A stretch of 64,000 bases of DNA from Astrothelium macrocarpum (Eukaryota; Ascomycota; Dothideomycetes; Trypetheliales; Trypetheliaceae), in assembly GCA_021030915.1 (NCBI GenBank), contig JAGEMR010000011.1, forward strand, positions 124,001 through 188,000, given 5' to 3'. Shown piece after piece: positions 53,610 through 64,000 of this stretch (the stretch's first letter is position 1; each line of letters begins with the position of its first letter). The translations under genes and the position numbers were made by a program. Under the pieces are notes generated by a model that was not told where the DNA came from, made no database searches, and worked only from the letters and a program-made list of their open reading frames with translations.

Positions 53610-56600
53610 ATGGTCTCAAGCAAGGATGATGGACGCGGCATTCGTATCGCTATTGATGTATGACTTCTCTCTTCTACCCAAAAAGCATCCTGAATTTACT
53701 GACACGGTTTGATCTAAAATAGCGTGGCGGTACCTTTACCGATTGTGTTGGAAACCCAGGTTCAGGTAGAATGGAAGATGATATTCTGATCAAGCTTCTC
53801 TCCGAAGACCCTTCAAACTACGATGACGCGCCTCTCGAAGGCATACGACGTCTCCTCTCTCGGTTTACCGGTCGCGAGGTTCCCCGTGGCGAGGCCCTTG
53901 ACACTTCTCAGATCGAGTCCATACGGATGGGTACGACAGTGGCCACAAATGCTTTACTAGAAAGAAAGGGACAAGATATTGCAATGGTTGTCACAAAAGG
54001 ATTCAAAGATTGCCTAGAGATTGGAAACCAGAGTCGACCGAACATCTTCGACCTGGCAATCCGAAAGCCCGAAGTCCTGTACAAGAAAGTTGTTGAAATT
54101 GATGAGCGGGTGACACTAGAAGATTATGCCGAGGACCCAGAGAGGAAACAGACAACAGCAGAAACAGCAGACAAGGCTGGCCAAGATGTGGAGCTTGTGA
54201 AAGGACTGAGTGGTGAAACTGTCCGAATACTCAAGAGACCAGTACGGAATATTATTGAGAGACAGTTGCGGAATCTCCATGGGGAAGGCTTTCGGAGTAT
54301 AGCGGTCTGCTTGATGCATGGATATACCTTTCCACAACATGAGGCACTGGTTGGCGAGATAGCAAGACAGATTGGATTCGAGCATGTGAGCTTAAGCCAT
54401 GAGCTTATGCCTATGATCAAGCTTGTTCCAAGAGCAACATCTGCTTGTGCAGATGCATATTTGACACCAGCTATAAAGAAATATATCAAAGGCTTTGAAG
54501 CTGGATTTGAGGGTGGGCTGGGGGCCGAAAGTGTCAAAAGGCAAAGCGGAGCAAGAGGTGCTAGATGCGAGTTTATGCAGTCTGATGGCGGACTTGTGGA
54601 TGTCGGCATCTTTTCTGGATTACGGGCAATCCTATCCGGACCAGCCGGAGGCGTTGTTGGCTACGCCCTTACTTCCTATGACCCTGAGACACAAATACCC
54701 GTTATTGGTTTTGACATGGGAGGCACAAGCACGGATGTTAGTCGATATGGCTCAGGCAGGTATGATCATGTCTTCGAAACAACGACTGCGGGTGTCACCA
54801 TACAATCGCCCCAACTAGATATTAATACTGTTGCTGCCGGCGGGGGCTCCCGGCTCTTCTGGAGAAATGGCCTCTTTGTTGTAGGTCCAGAGTCAGCAAG
54901 TGCTCATCCTGGCCCAGCGTGCTACCGAAAAGGTGGACCCCTAGCAATCACTGATGCCAATCTTTTCCTTGGTCGCCTACTTCCAGATTTCTTTCCAAAG
55001 ATCTTTGGTGCGAATGAGGACGAAGGTCTTGATGTGACTGCAAGTGAAAAGCTTTTCAAAAAGCTATCAGAGGAAATAAACAAAGATGTTGCAAGTGGAG
55101 ACAAGTCGAAACAGATGTCCATTGACGAAATCGCCTACGGATTCGTCAAGATTGCTGATGAAACAATGACCAGGCCAATCCGTTCGTTGACTGAAGCAAG
55201 GGGTCACGATACATCAAAACATCGGCTCGCCACTTTTGGTGGGGCCGGTGGCCAACACGCAGTCGCAATTGCGGAGGCACTTGGTATCAAGCAGATATTG
55301 ATTCATCGATATTCTTCTGTCCTATCTGCATATGGCATGGCTCTTGCAGATGTAGTGAATGAACGCCAAGAGCCAGAGTCAAAGGTCTGGTCAGAAGAAG
55401 GGGGAGTAAGGAAGTATTTGCAAGAGAAAATGCAAGACCTCAAATCTAAATCCCAGGAGACTCTCAAAGAACAAGGATTTGCAGAAGACAAAATAGAATT
55501 TGAAGAATATCTCAACATGCGATATCGAGGCACCGAGTCCGCCTTGATGATTATTAAGCCGAACAAGAGCGAGATAGACCACGAATACGGTGGAGATGAT
55601 TGGGCATTTGGGAAGGCGTTTGCAAAGCAACATGAACAAGAATTTGGTTTCACGCTCCCCGACCGGGACATCATCGTTGACGATGTTAGGGTGAGAGGCA
55701 TTGGTAAGACATTTGAGGGTCTAGAGAAGACAGTCGACCAGCAATTGAAGGAAATCAAACCAACCGACTTGGAGAGAGGGAAAAAAGAGTATGATAGGCG
55801 CCAAGTCTACTTTGAAGGAGGCAGGCGCGATACCCCAATCTACAAACTCGAAGATATCACTATTGGCGATCGCATTGAGGGGCCTGCCATTTTAGCAGAC
55901 GACACTCAAACAATCGTAGTCACACCAGGAGCTTCCGCTCTTCTTATTGATACCCATGTCGTTATCAATATTGGTGAAAGCTCTGGTCAAGATAAGAAGG
56001 TTGATGCCAAAGAGCTGGATCCGATCATGTTGAGCATATTTGCACATCGATTCATGGCTATTGCGGAGCAAATGGGCCGAGCTCTGCAAAAGACTAGCGT
56101 AAGCACAAATGTCAAAGAGCGCCTGGATTATTCCTGCGCCTTATTTGATTCAGACGGTGGTCTTGTAGCAAATGCTCCTCATCTTCCTGTCCACTTAGGC
56201 AGCATGTCGACATGCGTCCAGAGACAGGCCTCGATTTGGAAGGGAAAGCTTAAACGTGGGGACGTACTAGTTTCGAATCATCCGATGTTTGGAGGGACGC
56301 ATTTGCCTGATATCACTGTCATTACCCCTGCTTTCAGTGGTGACAACATCGTCTTCTATGTTGCATCACGAGCACATCATGCTGATATTGGAGGCATACT
56401 CCCTGGATCCATGCCACCCCATTCAAGAGAATTGTTTCAAGAAGGTGCCGCTATTAAATCCGAGAAACTCGTCTCCGAAGGTCATTTCAACGAAAAGCGA
56501 ATAACGGAACTTCTTTATGATGAACCTGCTCAATATCCCGGATGTAGTGGAACAAGATGTCTTGCAGACAATCTCAACGATCTGAAGGCCCAAATCGCAG

Positions 56601-57875
56601 CGAATCAGAAAGGTATCAACTTGATCAGTACTCTTATCGAGGAATATGGCGAAGATGTTGTGCAATTCTATATGCACAGCATTCAGGATAACGCCGAGCT
56701 AAGCGTGAAAAACTTGCTGAAGAGCGTGAGTACGAGATTTGAAGGTCGTGATTTATCTGCAGTAGATTACATGGACGATGGCAGCCCAATCAAGTTGAAT
56801 ATTAACATCGATGGAGAGAAAGGCGAAGCAGTCTTCGACTTTACAGGCACAGGACCAGAGGTCTACGGTAAGTTGGGATCTTTTATATGTCGGCCTGAAT
56901 GTGAGCAAATTGACCGTCACTCTAGCAAACATCAATGCCCCCGAAGCTGTGACCTACTCCGCCATCATTTACTGTCTTCGCGCTCTTATCAGCGAAGATA
57001 TTCCGCTCAACCAGGGCTGCCTCACCCCCATCAAAATAATTATTCCACCTCGTTCCTTCCTTTCTCCTTCAGATAATTCTGCCGTTGTTGGTGGTAACGT
57101 GCTGACATCTCAACGCGTTACTGACGTCGTGCTCAAAGCCTTCAAAGCTTGTGCAGCTAGTCAAGGTGATACTAACAATCTGACATTTGGCTTCGGCGGA
57201 AATCTAGGAGGCGAAAAAGAAGTGAAAGGCTTCGGATACTATGAGACGATAGCGGGTGGAAGCGGAGCAGGAGAGACTTGGGAAGGGACCGATGGAGTTC
57301 ACACGCACATGACGAATACGAGAATCACGGATGCAGAAGTTTTCGAGAGACGATATCCCGTCATCTTGAGAGAATTCAGTCTAAGAAAAGCCAGCGGCGG
57401 TAAAGGGATGCATAGGGGAGGCGACGGAGTCATAAGAGATATTGAGTTCAGAATTCCGGTTCAGGTGAGCATCTTGAGTGAGCGACGAGTTTACCATCCG
57501 TATGGTCTAGCCGGTGGAGAAGATGCCCAGTGCGGCCTGAACTTCTGGGTTAGAAAGGTGCGGACAAGTGAGAGTAACAATCCTGAAGGCAGCGGTGATG
57601 AGAAACACCCTAAAGTGAATGGCGAACAGCAACAAAAGCAGACTCCTGCAATCGACGGTGCAACAGAGGAATACCGTCAAGTCAATCTTGGGGGAAAGAA
57701 TACAGCTAACATGCAACCTGAAGAACGAATCATCGTAATGACTCCTGGGGGTGGGGGATGGGGAACCCCTGGGCAGGAGAGCTTAACAAGCAAACACCAG
57801 TGGCAAGATCCCAAGCATTGGTGGCGTCAGGGAAGTATTGCAAGTCGACAAGCTGAAGCAGAGGCATCAGCCTAA
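53610..57875 (+). CDS. OXP1: 5-oxoprolinase (ATP-hydrolysing), glutathione cycle
   Basis: Opens 5-oxo-L-proline to L-glutamate at the cost of ATP, in the cytosol. Exons 53610-53657, 53723-56867 and 56926-57875 give 1,380 residues, one long chain of hydantoinase A and B type domains (yeast Oxp1 is about 1,290). The 16-codon first exon is needed: it supplies GIRIAIDRGGTFTDCVG once spliced, the ATPase-like N-terminal motif. Further marks: GTTVATNALLERKG, VIGFDMGGTSTDVSRYG, TFGGAGGQHAVAIAEALG (HyuA part), then FAHRFMAIAEQMGRALQKTS and SNHPMFGGTHLPDITVITP (HyuB part), and GGGGWGTPG near the end. A 50-residue Gln/Asn-rich insertion before the C-terminus accounts for part of the extra length. Assignment is strong. 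Confidence 0.93.
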
Positions 57876-57910
57876 ACGAAACAACGTGCATTGGCTACAT
57901 TGTTGGGTCT

Positions 57911-58585
57911 CTAAGCTTCCCAGAAATCCTTTCCACCTTGATCCCAGGCAGGCAATGCTTTGAATGTATCGATTCGCCACGGATTTCCTCCAGCCTTTTC
58001 CGCCAACTCCGGAAGGCGAACAAGTTCGCATTCGAGTCTGCCGCCGTTACGAGTCTCCTTGATCTCTCCGCTTGCGAGCTTCTTGCGTAGATATGCGGTC
58101 ACGTTGGCGAAAGCAGATGCCCGTTGCGGGATAGTGACCTTCGAATCAGGTTGCGGCAATTCTGGGAGGATCGAGCTGAGACAAGCATATTAATCTATAA
58201 CCCAGGTAGGCAGCAAGGACGCCACTGAATGAAACAAATCTTTGGTTGCAAGAGTGTTAAAAAAAATACTTACGTAATGATATGCTGAGTAGATTCCATT
58301 TTCTGCATTAGTTCTGCCCAAATCTCTTGTTGTGCTTCTGAGGTTCTTTGAGTTGGCTCTCCGCCAAACATCGCTGTGTAGTCGAAGGTGACTTTTGGAG
58401 CAAAGACATGGGAGGAGAGTTGAGAAAGTTGTCTGGAGTCGAAAGCGAAGTACTTTTGAGTTGAGAGGCATTAGAAACGACATTGGGATAGTTGTTGGAA
58501 GTCTCACCATCCTTGTAAGTGTATCATGGATATTGGCTCGATCGACAAGAAATTGCTCTATTGAATAAGCTTCTGAAGAAGCCAT
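57911..58585 (-). CDS. SnoaL-like (NTF2-fold) domain protein
   Basis: Exons 58585-58508, 58452-58274 and 58175-57911 (introns 55 and 98 bp) give 173 residues. The joined sequence opens with YSIEQFLVDRANIHDTLTRM, then YFAFDSRQLSQLSSHVFAPK and VTFDYTAMFGGEP, the helix-then-strand opening of SnoaL_4-like proteins, followed by a C-terminal half with NGGRLECELVRLPELAEKAG and WRIDTFKALPAW. Members include small cyclases, isomerases and proteins without known activity; no catalytic residue can be named here. Its stop lies 35 bp from the oxoprolinase stop, tail to tail. Confidence 0.75.
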
Positions 58586-59580
58586 AATTCAGAAGCCGAA
58601 TAACTAGTTCAATTCTCAAAGGCGTTGTAATTTGTATTCACAACACGATTTTGTCGAGTGCCTCCCAAGTTCAATATATAGAGCTACGCGGTTTAAAGAT
58701 CCGGCCGATTCGCTAAGGGCTTCCTATTCAGTCGCTCTAGTATCATAAGCATGTCCAGAAACATTATCAACCAATTCGCTTGAATCAGTACGACAGAATA
58801 ACGTCATCGGATTCTTAACATGTGTATCGAGAAATGACATTGACCAGCACTTGAATGGGTTGCAATGAGCTTCTTACAGAGAATTGGCGACTGCGGAATG
58901 CGGGCCTCCGATTGGCTGCGCACATTTGCGTAGGAAAACCTTGGTGATCCTGGTCCATCCCAACATCATCCAAAAGAACATTGGACAAGCTTTGCTTGCG
59001 AACAAGTTTTCTCGTTTCACCGCATGTACCACATTGAGATTCATTTCTAGCTGCGTTCCTGTCAATTGGTTGTTTCTTCAAAAAGGAGTCACGACTGGGC
59101 TTGTCTGAGACCGCGTAATCTTGTCCTAGCTGTGCACGAAGTACAGGAGAATGCCATGGTCACACTTTAAGCATGCGCCACGAGCGAGTCATCTGGAACT
59201 ATACCGAGAGACGAAACAGTGCCAGTATCAAGACCATCTAGATATCAAGACTCAACCCTTAATGTTTCTCGGATAACGTTCTGTTTGAAACAGTTGCGCC
59301 CCCGCATCATGGGTTCTAGATTTCAGCCAATCGTGCGGAGAACAGCGATCAAGAACGAGCTTTACGCTTTGAATTTCCGTTCAACCTTCCCACTATAAAG
59401 ACAAGATGGCCAATCAGCCGTTTAAATTGAATATCCCCGCACCTGGTTCTCTTGGGATGCATCTCCGCAGGCTACGCTCCTGAGTATTTGTGTTTAGATG
59501 TTTCAAAAAGCCAGACAAATCCCAAGCTACCTCTCATTTATCTTTCCATTGTCTGGAGATTTCTAGACGCATCTATCAAA
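58586..59580. other. Divergent intergenic region, no gene recognised
   Basis: 995 bp between the SnoaL-like gene and the flavoprotein. No supported frame. Confidence 0.5.
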
Positions 59581-61191
59581 ATGTCGTCCCCAGAATACGA
59601 TCTTGTCGTCGTCGGTTCAGGCTTTGCCGGCTGCATGGCAACTCTCAATTTCCTTGAGACCTGCAAAGCCGAGAACAAGCATGGGCGTGTCGCCCTCATT
59701 GAGGCTGGAAAGGCGGATGAGCGTTGTGGCGCTTCGCGATGGACCATGGCCTATCTGAGACTCGACAAGGATCTCGCTTTTGATGATGATTGGAAGCACG
59801 AAATGCATGCAGTGAGCAAAGGTCAAGCCGATCAGGAATATTGTCAAAAACTGCAAAATGAAGCTCAAGCCACAGCAAAGTACCTCGAGGCCCATGGTGT
59901 CAAGTTTGTTCATCATGACGAGGAAAATGTTCTGCTTGAGTTCAAAACGGGACAACACTTTGTATTTCCCGAAGGTGGAGGCAATGCCATCATTTCTAAG
60001 CTGATGGACCACATCATCAGCTATCCAGGCTGCGACATATATTGGGAGACAAACGGTACCCATGTTCTCACCAATAAGCAGGGACAAGTCAGCGGACTAC
60101 AAATCAGAAAGAACGATGGATTGCTCTATGAACTGTAAGAACCTGGCTTTTGTGATTAAGAAGATTTTCTCGCTAATGTTCTCAGTGCTGCTAATGATGT
60201 AGTACTTGCATGCGGAGGCTTTGAGGGAAACAGAGAGATGTTGGCTAAATACGTCGGCAATCGTACACATGAGCTACCTCTTATTGCTCCGGGCTTGAAA
60301 TACAATAAAGGAGCTGGTCTCAATATGGCTCTCGAGCTTGGCGCACAGACCGCCGGGTCCTTTGATGGTATCCACTGCGAGCTGGTTGACACCAGAGCAA
60401 CAAAACCGGATGCTGTTATATGGGGTGAGTAAGCGAGATCAATACGATTGGCACACTAACAAAAGTTGAAGGACACAATTATGGAATTGTTGTTAATGAA
60501 CACTGTAAGCGGTTTTATGACGAGGGTAAACGTCACCTTTTTGCCACGTTCGAAATGATTGCTCTTGAGCTATGGCGGGATCAAAATCAGAAAGGTTACT
60601 TCGTCACGGATGACACGATTATGAAGCGGTTCCGTCCCGGATGGGTGTACGACACTACCGATCAAGAGCCAGTCCAAGCTAACACCATTCGCGAGCTTGC
60701 GGATAAACTCGATTGTGATCCGAACGCGCTGGAGAAAACAGTTCAAGAGTTCAATGCTGCTTGCAACGATAAGCCATTTGATCTCATGAAACTTGACGGC
60801 AAAGCAACGACTGGCTTAAGTCCAAACAAGACTAACTGGGCAAATCCTATCCAAACGGCACCATTTTATGGGTGAGCTTGGTCGTACCCAATCTGATGAT
60901 GGTCGTGCTTACTCTCTTTAGTTATCCACTGGAGGCACACCTTACATTCACGTATGGAGGAGTCCGAACGAATACCAGTGCACAGGTACTAGGCCCAAAT
61001 GACGTGCCGATACCAGGTCTGTGGGCTGCAGGAGAACTGACTGGTCTGTTCTACAATGGTTTGTCATATCATTCTACTAGTCCACGACTAGAGCTGAAAG
61101 CACGACAGAATACCCGCCCGCCACTTCAGTTCTGCGATCTTTGACTTTCGGGCGTCTCGCGGGAACACGAATCGCCCAAAAGTTAAAGTGA
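59581..61191 (+). CDS. FAD-dependent dehydrogenase, tricarballylate dehydrogenase (TcuA)/fumarate reductase flavoprotein-like
   Basis: Five exons (59581-60134, 60186-60424, 60472-60871, 60922-61058, 61109-61191; introns of 47-51 bp) give 470 residues. The N-terminus has a Rossmann FAD site, YDLVVVGSGFAGCMATLNF, then ALIEAGKADERCGASRWTMA. The middle shows NDVVLACGGFEGNREML and, after the third exon, TFTYGGVRTNTSAQVLG and IPGLWAAGELTGLFYNEYP, and it ends SLTFGRLAGTRIAQKL. This is the FAD_binding_2 family. The closest named group I recognise is tricarballylate dehydrogenase, which oxidises tricarballylate to aconitate; fungal members may act on other acids. The last intron is missed easily, because an unspliced frame also runs to a stop near 61,144. 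Confidence 0.87.
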
Positions 61192-62261
61192 TATAATCTT
61201 GTCTCACGTTGGCTACGTGTTCGTAGACTATTGTCACATTGTCACATTGTCACATACTGATTTGGCTCTACTCCCAGGTATGAAGTGTTCTGGTTTGCCT
61301 TTTCAACTGGTCTAGCAAGCAAGTGTTTTCAAGGAGTGGGTATGTGTTCCAAGGGAAGACTTCAAAACCCGTATCTGTCCAACAGATCTAAACACTTAAT
61401 ATGATCCTTGTTTTAGTACACAGCTTGAACATAACTTCCGAAGCTGATATCATTTCACTCTTGGATCAAGCTATTCTGAAGATAAACCCACTTTGCGTAG
61501 GAGAGGTCCCGATCTGTCTTTTTGGAATCTTCTCGCTGCGGCTTACGAATGCCACACATCACAATTCGGTAACATGTCGTGTGTTGGTGTAGATGTACCA
61601 CCATTCCGTCGCAGGCCATGACCACAGTAAAGTTGGTACGTTCCTTACTACCTAGGAGCTATTCTTAGGCCAAATCCTGCAAAACGTTTCATGAAAATAA
61701 ATTTCGTCTAGGTCTTACTATTTCTTAGTGTTTACACCCAACCAGTGTTCTTGGGAAGTTTGTCGAATAGCACTAGAGCCCTCTATTGTCCATGTGGGAG
61801 GCACTAATGCAGTAGGATGGTACACAGTCCAAAGTCCAAAGCTCAAGCAGCTACACTCGTACAATCCCGGCTTATGCAACGCGCCGATGACTAGCGGCGT
61901 CCCTGTACAAGTATCTTGGTCTTGTACAGCAGCTGTTATCTAGCTAAGGCAGCCATGCTCATTCTCACGTGTTAAGCAAGATACATGAAACTGAGGGACT
62001 TTGGACATTATCGAGCTCAAGACTTTGTCCTCTGTATCCCTGGCTTCGGATCACAATCTCGGAGTTCTGGAGTGAATCCCCAGAAGTACTGTCTCTGCCT
62101 CGTTTAATGTACCGGTGTTCCATTGTAGCATCATACAATGTTGTTCATTTCCTTTGAGTGGAATTCAGCTGCACCACTGATACCGCGTTGCATATATAGT
62201 GATCACGACCACATGTGGTTTCCTTGAAATCCAAAGCTGCAAAAACACGCATCTTAACAGT
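61192..62261. other. 1.1-kb intergenic region with one short tandem repeat
   Basis: No supported gene. Three exact copies of the 8-mer attgtcac lie at 61,230-61,253, just after the flavoprotein. Short frames at 61.4-62.1 kb show no motif. Confidence 0.5.
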
Positions 62262-63692
62262 ATGAAGGCGATTGAACTAGCCGTTTCAGTTATTGTCAGT
62301 CGATTGACAAGCGCTCAAAGCCTCACCCAAACACTCAGCCAGTATTCCAAATTGAGTAGTCTTTCATCAATAATCGCAAATTCCTCCGCTTTGTCGAATC
62401 AACTCAACACGGCCAACCAATTTACCTTCTTAGCTCCATCAAATGATGCCATCGCCGCTTGGACCCAGTCCTCATCTTCAAACACGAGTATTGATACGCT
62501 CCTGACTTATCATCTACTCAATTCAACCTTGCCGTTTGGTGGTGCTGATCCGCAGTTTCCTAATTTCCCGATGTTTATCGGTTCAGCATTAAACAATGAA
62601 AGTTATACCAACGTGTCTGGGGGTCAATGTGTTGGAATGTTTTACGATAATCAGACCTTCCAATCAGGAAATAAAACGATGTCAAAAGTGATTACTGCAG
62701 TCTGCGCAACTTTCCAAAAAATACTGCTTTTGCTGACCTTTGAAACAGAACATTTTATTAACTGGAGGAGTAATTCATATCATCGACACCGTACTTGAAA
62801 TGCCATTCACTGCGCTTAAGGAAGCCACCGCTGCCGGTTTGGAAAATTTTATTGCACTCTATAGCTATGGCAATGAAAATGCAAATACAGCAATCGTACA
62901 ACACTTTCACACCATGGCAGACGCTACATTTTTCTTTCCTAATAATCCGAATATTCCCAACGAGTTGTTCCAGCCACAGTATACGCCATATGAGCAGGAT
63001 CAATCTGGATTCGACACACTGCTCGAATATCACGTGGTTCAAGGGATAAACTATGCTAGAGACATCCTCGACGGTGGCCTTGCTAACGGTAGCGGGACGA
63101 CATTGAACACAACAAAAGGTGTCCCGGTTTTGGTGACCATTGACGCCTATGATAATATTTACATAAATGATGCCAAGATCACAACGCCAGACTATCTAGT
63201 ATCGAATGGCGTCATGCATGTCATTGATAAGTGAGCGGTTCTTACGTTGAGCTCCTTGGATAATCGTGACATTGGCTGATGTGGAACGCTAGTTTATTGT
63301 CACCCATCAACATCACGCGTCCCAACCTATCATCCGCGAACAGGTCAACTCCATTAGTGGGCCCTACAGCTTTGACTACGCATTCATCTCCACCGGAGAC
63401 TAGGGTTCCTCTGCCTGGTACTTCGCCGGGTGGCTTGAACAGGGCCTCCAAGGCCGGTATCGGAGCGGGCGTTGCGATCGGAGGAGTAGCTATTGCTGCA
63501 GCGTTGTTTACCTATTCCATCCGAAGACGTTCGGCTACTAATCCGGTAGATGTTGGTTCGAATGTACAATCTGCAGTCTCACAACCAATGTCACATCCAG
63601 GCGACAATGGGACGAATGGTCATCCAGAGCTTGAGGCACAGGAAACAATGGCTGAAATGCAGAATTCGATGAGGTACGAAATGCCAAGCTAA
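62262..63692 (+). CDS. Fasciclin (FAS1) domain protein with C-terminal TM anchor
   Basis: Exons 62262-62699, 62749-63230 and 63293-63692 (introns 49 and 62 bp) give 439 residues. A signal peptide (AIELAVSVIVSRLTSAQS) precedes two FAS1 domains: the first has LNTANQFTFLAPSNDAIAAW and, across the first intron, ITANILLTGGVIHIIDTVLE; the second has TFFFPNNPNIPNELF, then GFDTLLEYHVVQGINY and SNGVMHVIDNLLSP. A Ser/Pro/Thr stalk leads to one TM helix (GIGAGVAIGGVAIAAALFTY) with a basic RRR stop-transfer and a short cytosolic tail. Many sequons suggest glycosylation. Such proteins mediate cell-surface adhesion; a role in appressoria or hyphal attachment is possible but not shown. Confidence 0.9.
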
Positions 63693-64000
63693 GTCTAGAG
63701 GGCTAATAGATACTGGCCATAGAAGCAGATATTATTTCGGCAGGTAGATCATGGTTGTTGATTTTGCTAAAGGTATCGCACGGAGAATTTTGTTGTGGCA
63801 ACTCGACAAAATAATATCTTTACTGAAACGCAGGTACATGCAACGCAATCGTGTATCCAATGATGTCTCAATCAGACGCTTTTGCCCACATTAACTTGGC
63901 ATTGAGATCATGCCTGTACGATATCTATCATTCCGTGTGTTGACCTTCTTGTCCGAGCTTCCACGTCGCGCAAATACGCCATGCGCAAAGATCTTTTGGC
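63693..64000. other. Window end, no gene recognised
   Basis: 308 bp after the fasciclin gene; presumed 3' untranslated and intergenic sequence. Confidence 0.5.

Noticed and set aside
61230..61253. Three exact copies of attgtcac
   Set aside because: Too short and too few to stand as a finding; noted only in the gap description.

Overview
The window is nuclear DNA of a filamentous ascomycete (Pezizomycotina; the gene content would suit a plant-associated or saprotrophic Leotiomycetes-like fungus, but that rank is a guess). The grounds are short GT-AG introns (about 43-140 bp, one of 281 bp) in most genes, Zn2Cys6 regulators, a fungal NACHT-ankyrin STAND protein, a DASH kinetochore subunit, a CBM1 beta-glucosidase, cutinase, heme-thiolate peroxidase and manganese-type lipoxygenase. 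I rebuilt gene models by joining open frames across splice sites and checking that every join kept phase.

Layout. 0-4.7 kb: a pyruvate-decarboxylase-family gene (cut by the window edge) diverges from an aromatic-type aminotransferase across a 319-bp promoter; a Zn2Cys6 regulator follows. Together they look like a compact Ehrlich-pathway (amino acid to fusel aldehyde) cluster, and the shared promoter holds four CCG triplets at exact 9-bp spacing. 5.2-7.9 kb: the housekeeping pair RPN3 (proteasome lid) and SPC34 (DASH complex), divergent. 8.8-14.6 kb: a mitochondrial 3-oxoacid CoA-transferase, a monocarboxylate-type transporter broken by one stop codon, and a maleylacetate-reductase-like dehydrogenase. 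This resembles the lower end of the hydroxyquinol/3-oxoadipate pathway.

15.2-19.5 kb: a large NACHT-ankyrin gene whose repeat array is cut by a single TAG with three repeats remaining in frame behind it. 21-31 kb: a second Zn2Cys6 regulator, a secreted beta-lactamase-fold hydrolase, and a secreted manganese-type lipoxygenase diverging from a cytochrome P450. 31-36 kb is repeat-rich (16-bp minisatellite, palindrome, GC-rich relic) around a cutinase and a PAQR receptor-like membrane protein. 36-43.5 kb: heme-thiolate peroxidase, thioesterase-like protein, DHA1-type MFS exporter, a conserved protein of unknown function and a cis-CaaD-like tautomerase. These, with the lipoxygenase/P450 pair, could form a loosely packed lipid-oxidation gene group.

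44.6-63.7 kb: a CBM1-GH3 beta-glucosidase, a probably peroxisomal 2-hydroxyacid oxidase, COG4 (Golgi tethering), 5-oxoprolinase (glutathione cycle) tail-to-tail with a SnoaL-like protein, a tricarballylate-dehydrogenase-like flavoprotein and a membrane-anchored fasciclin protein. I recognised no tRNA, rRNA, CRISPR or intact transposon. Splice sites are inferred from consensus and phase, not from transcripts.
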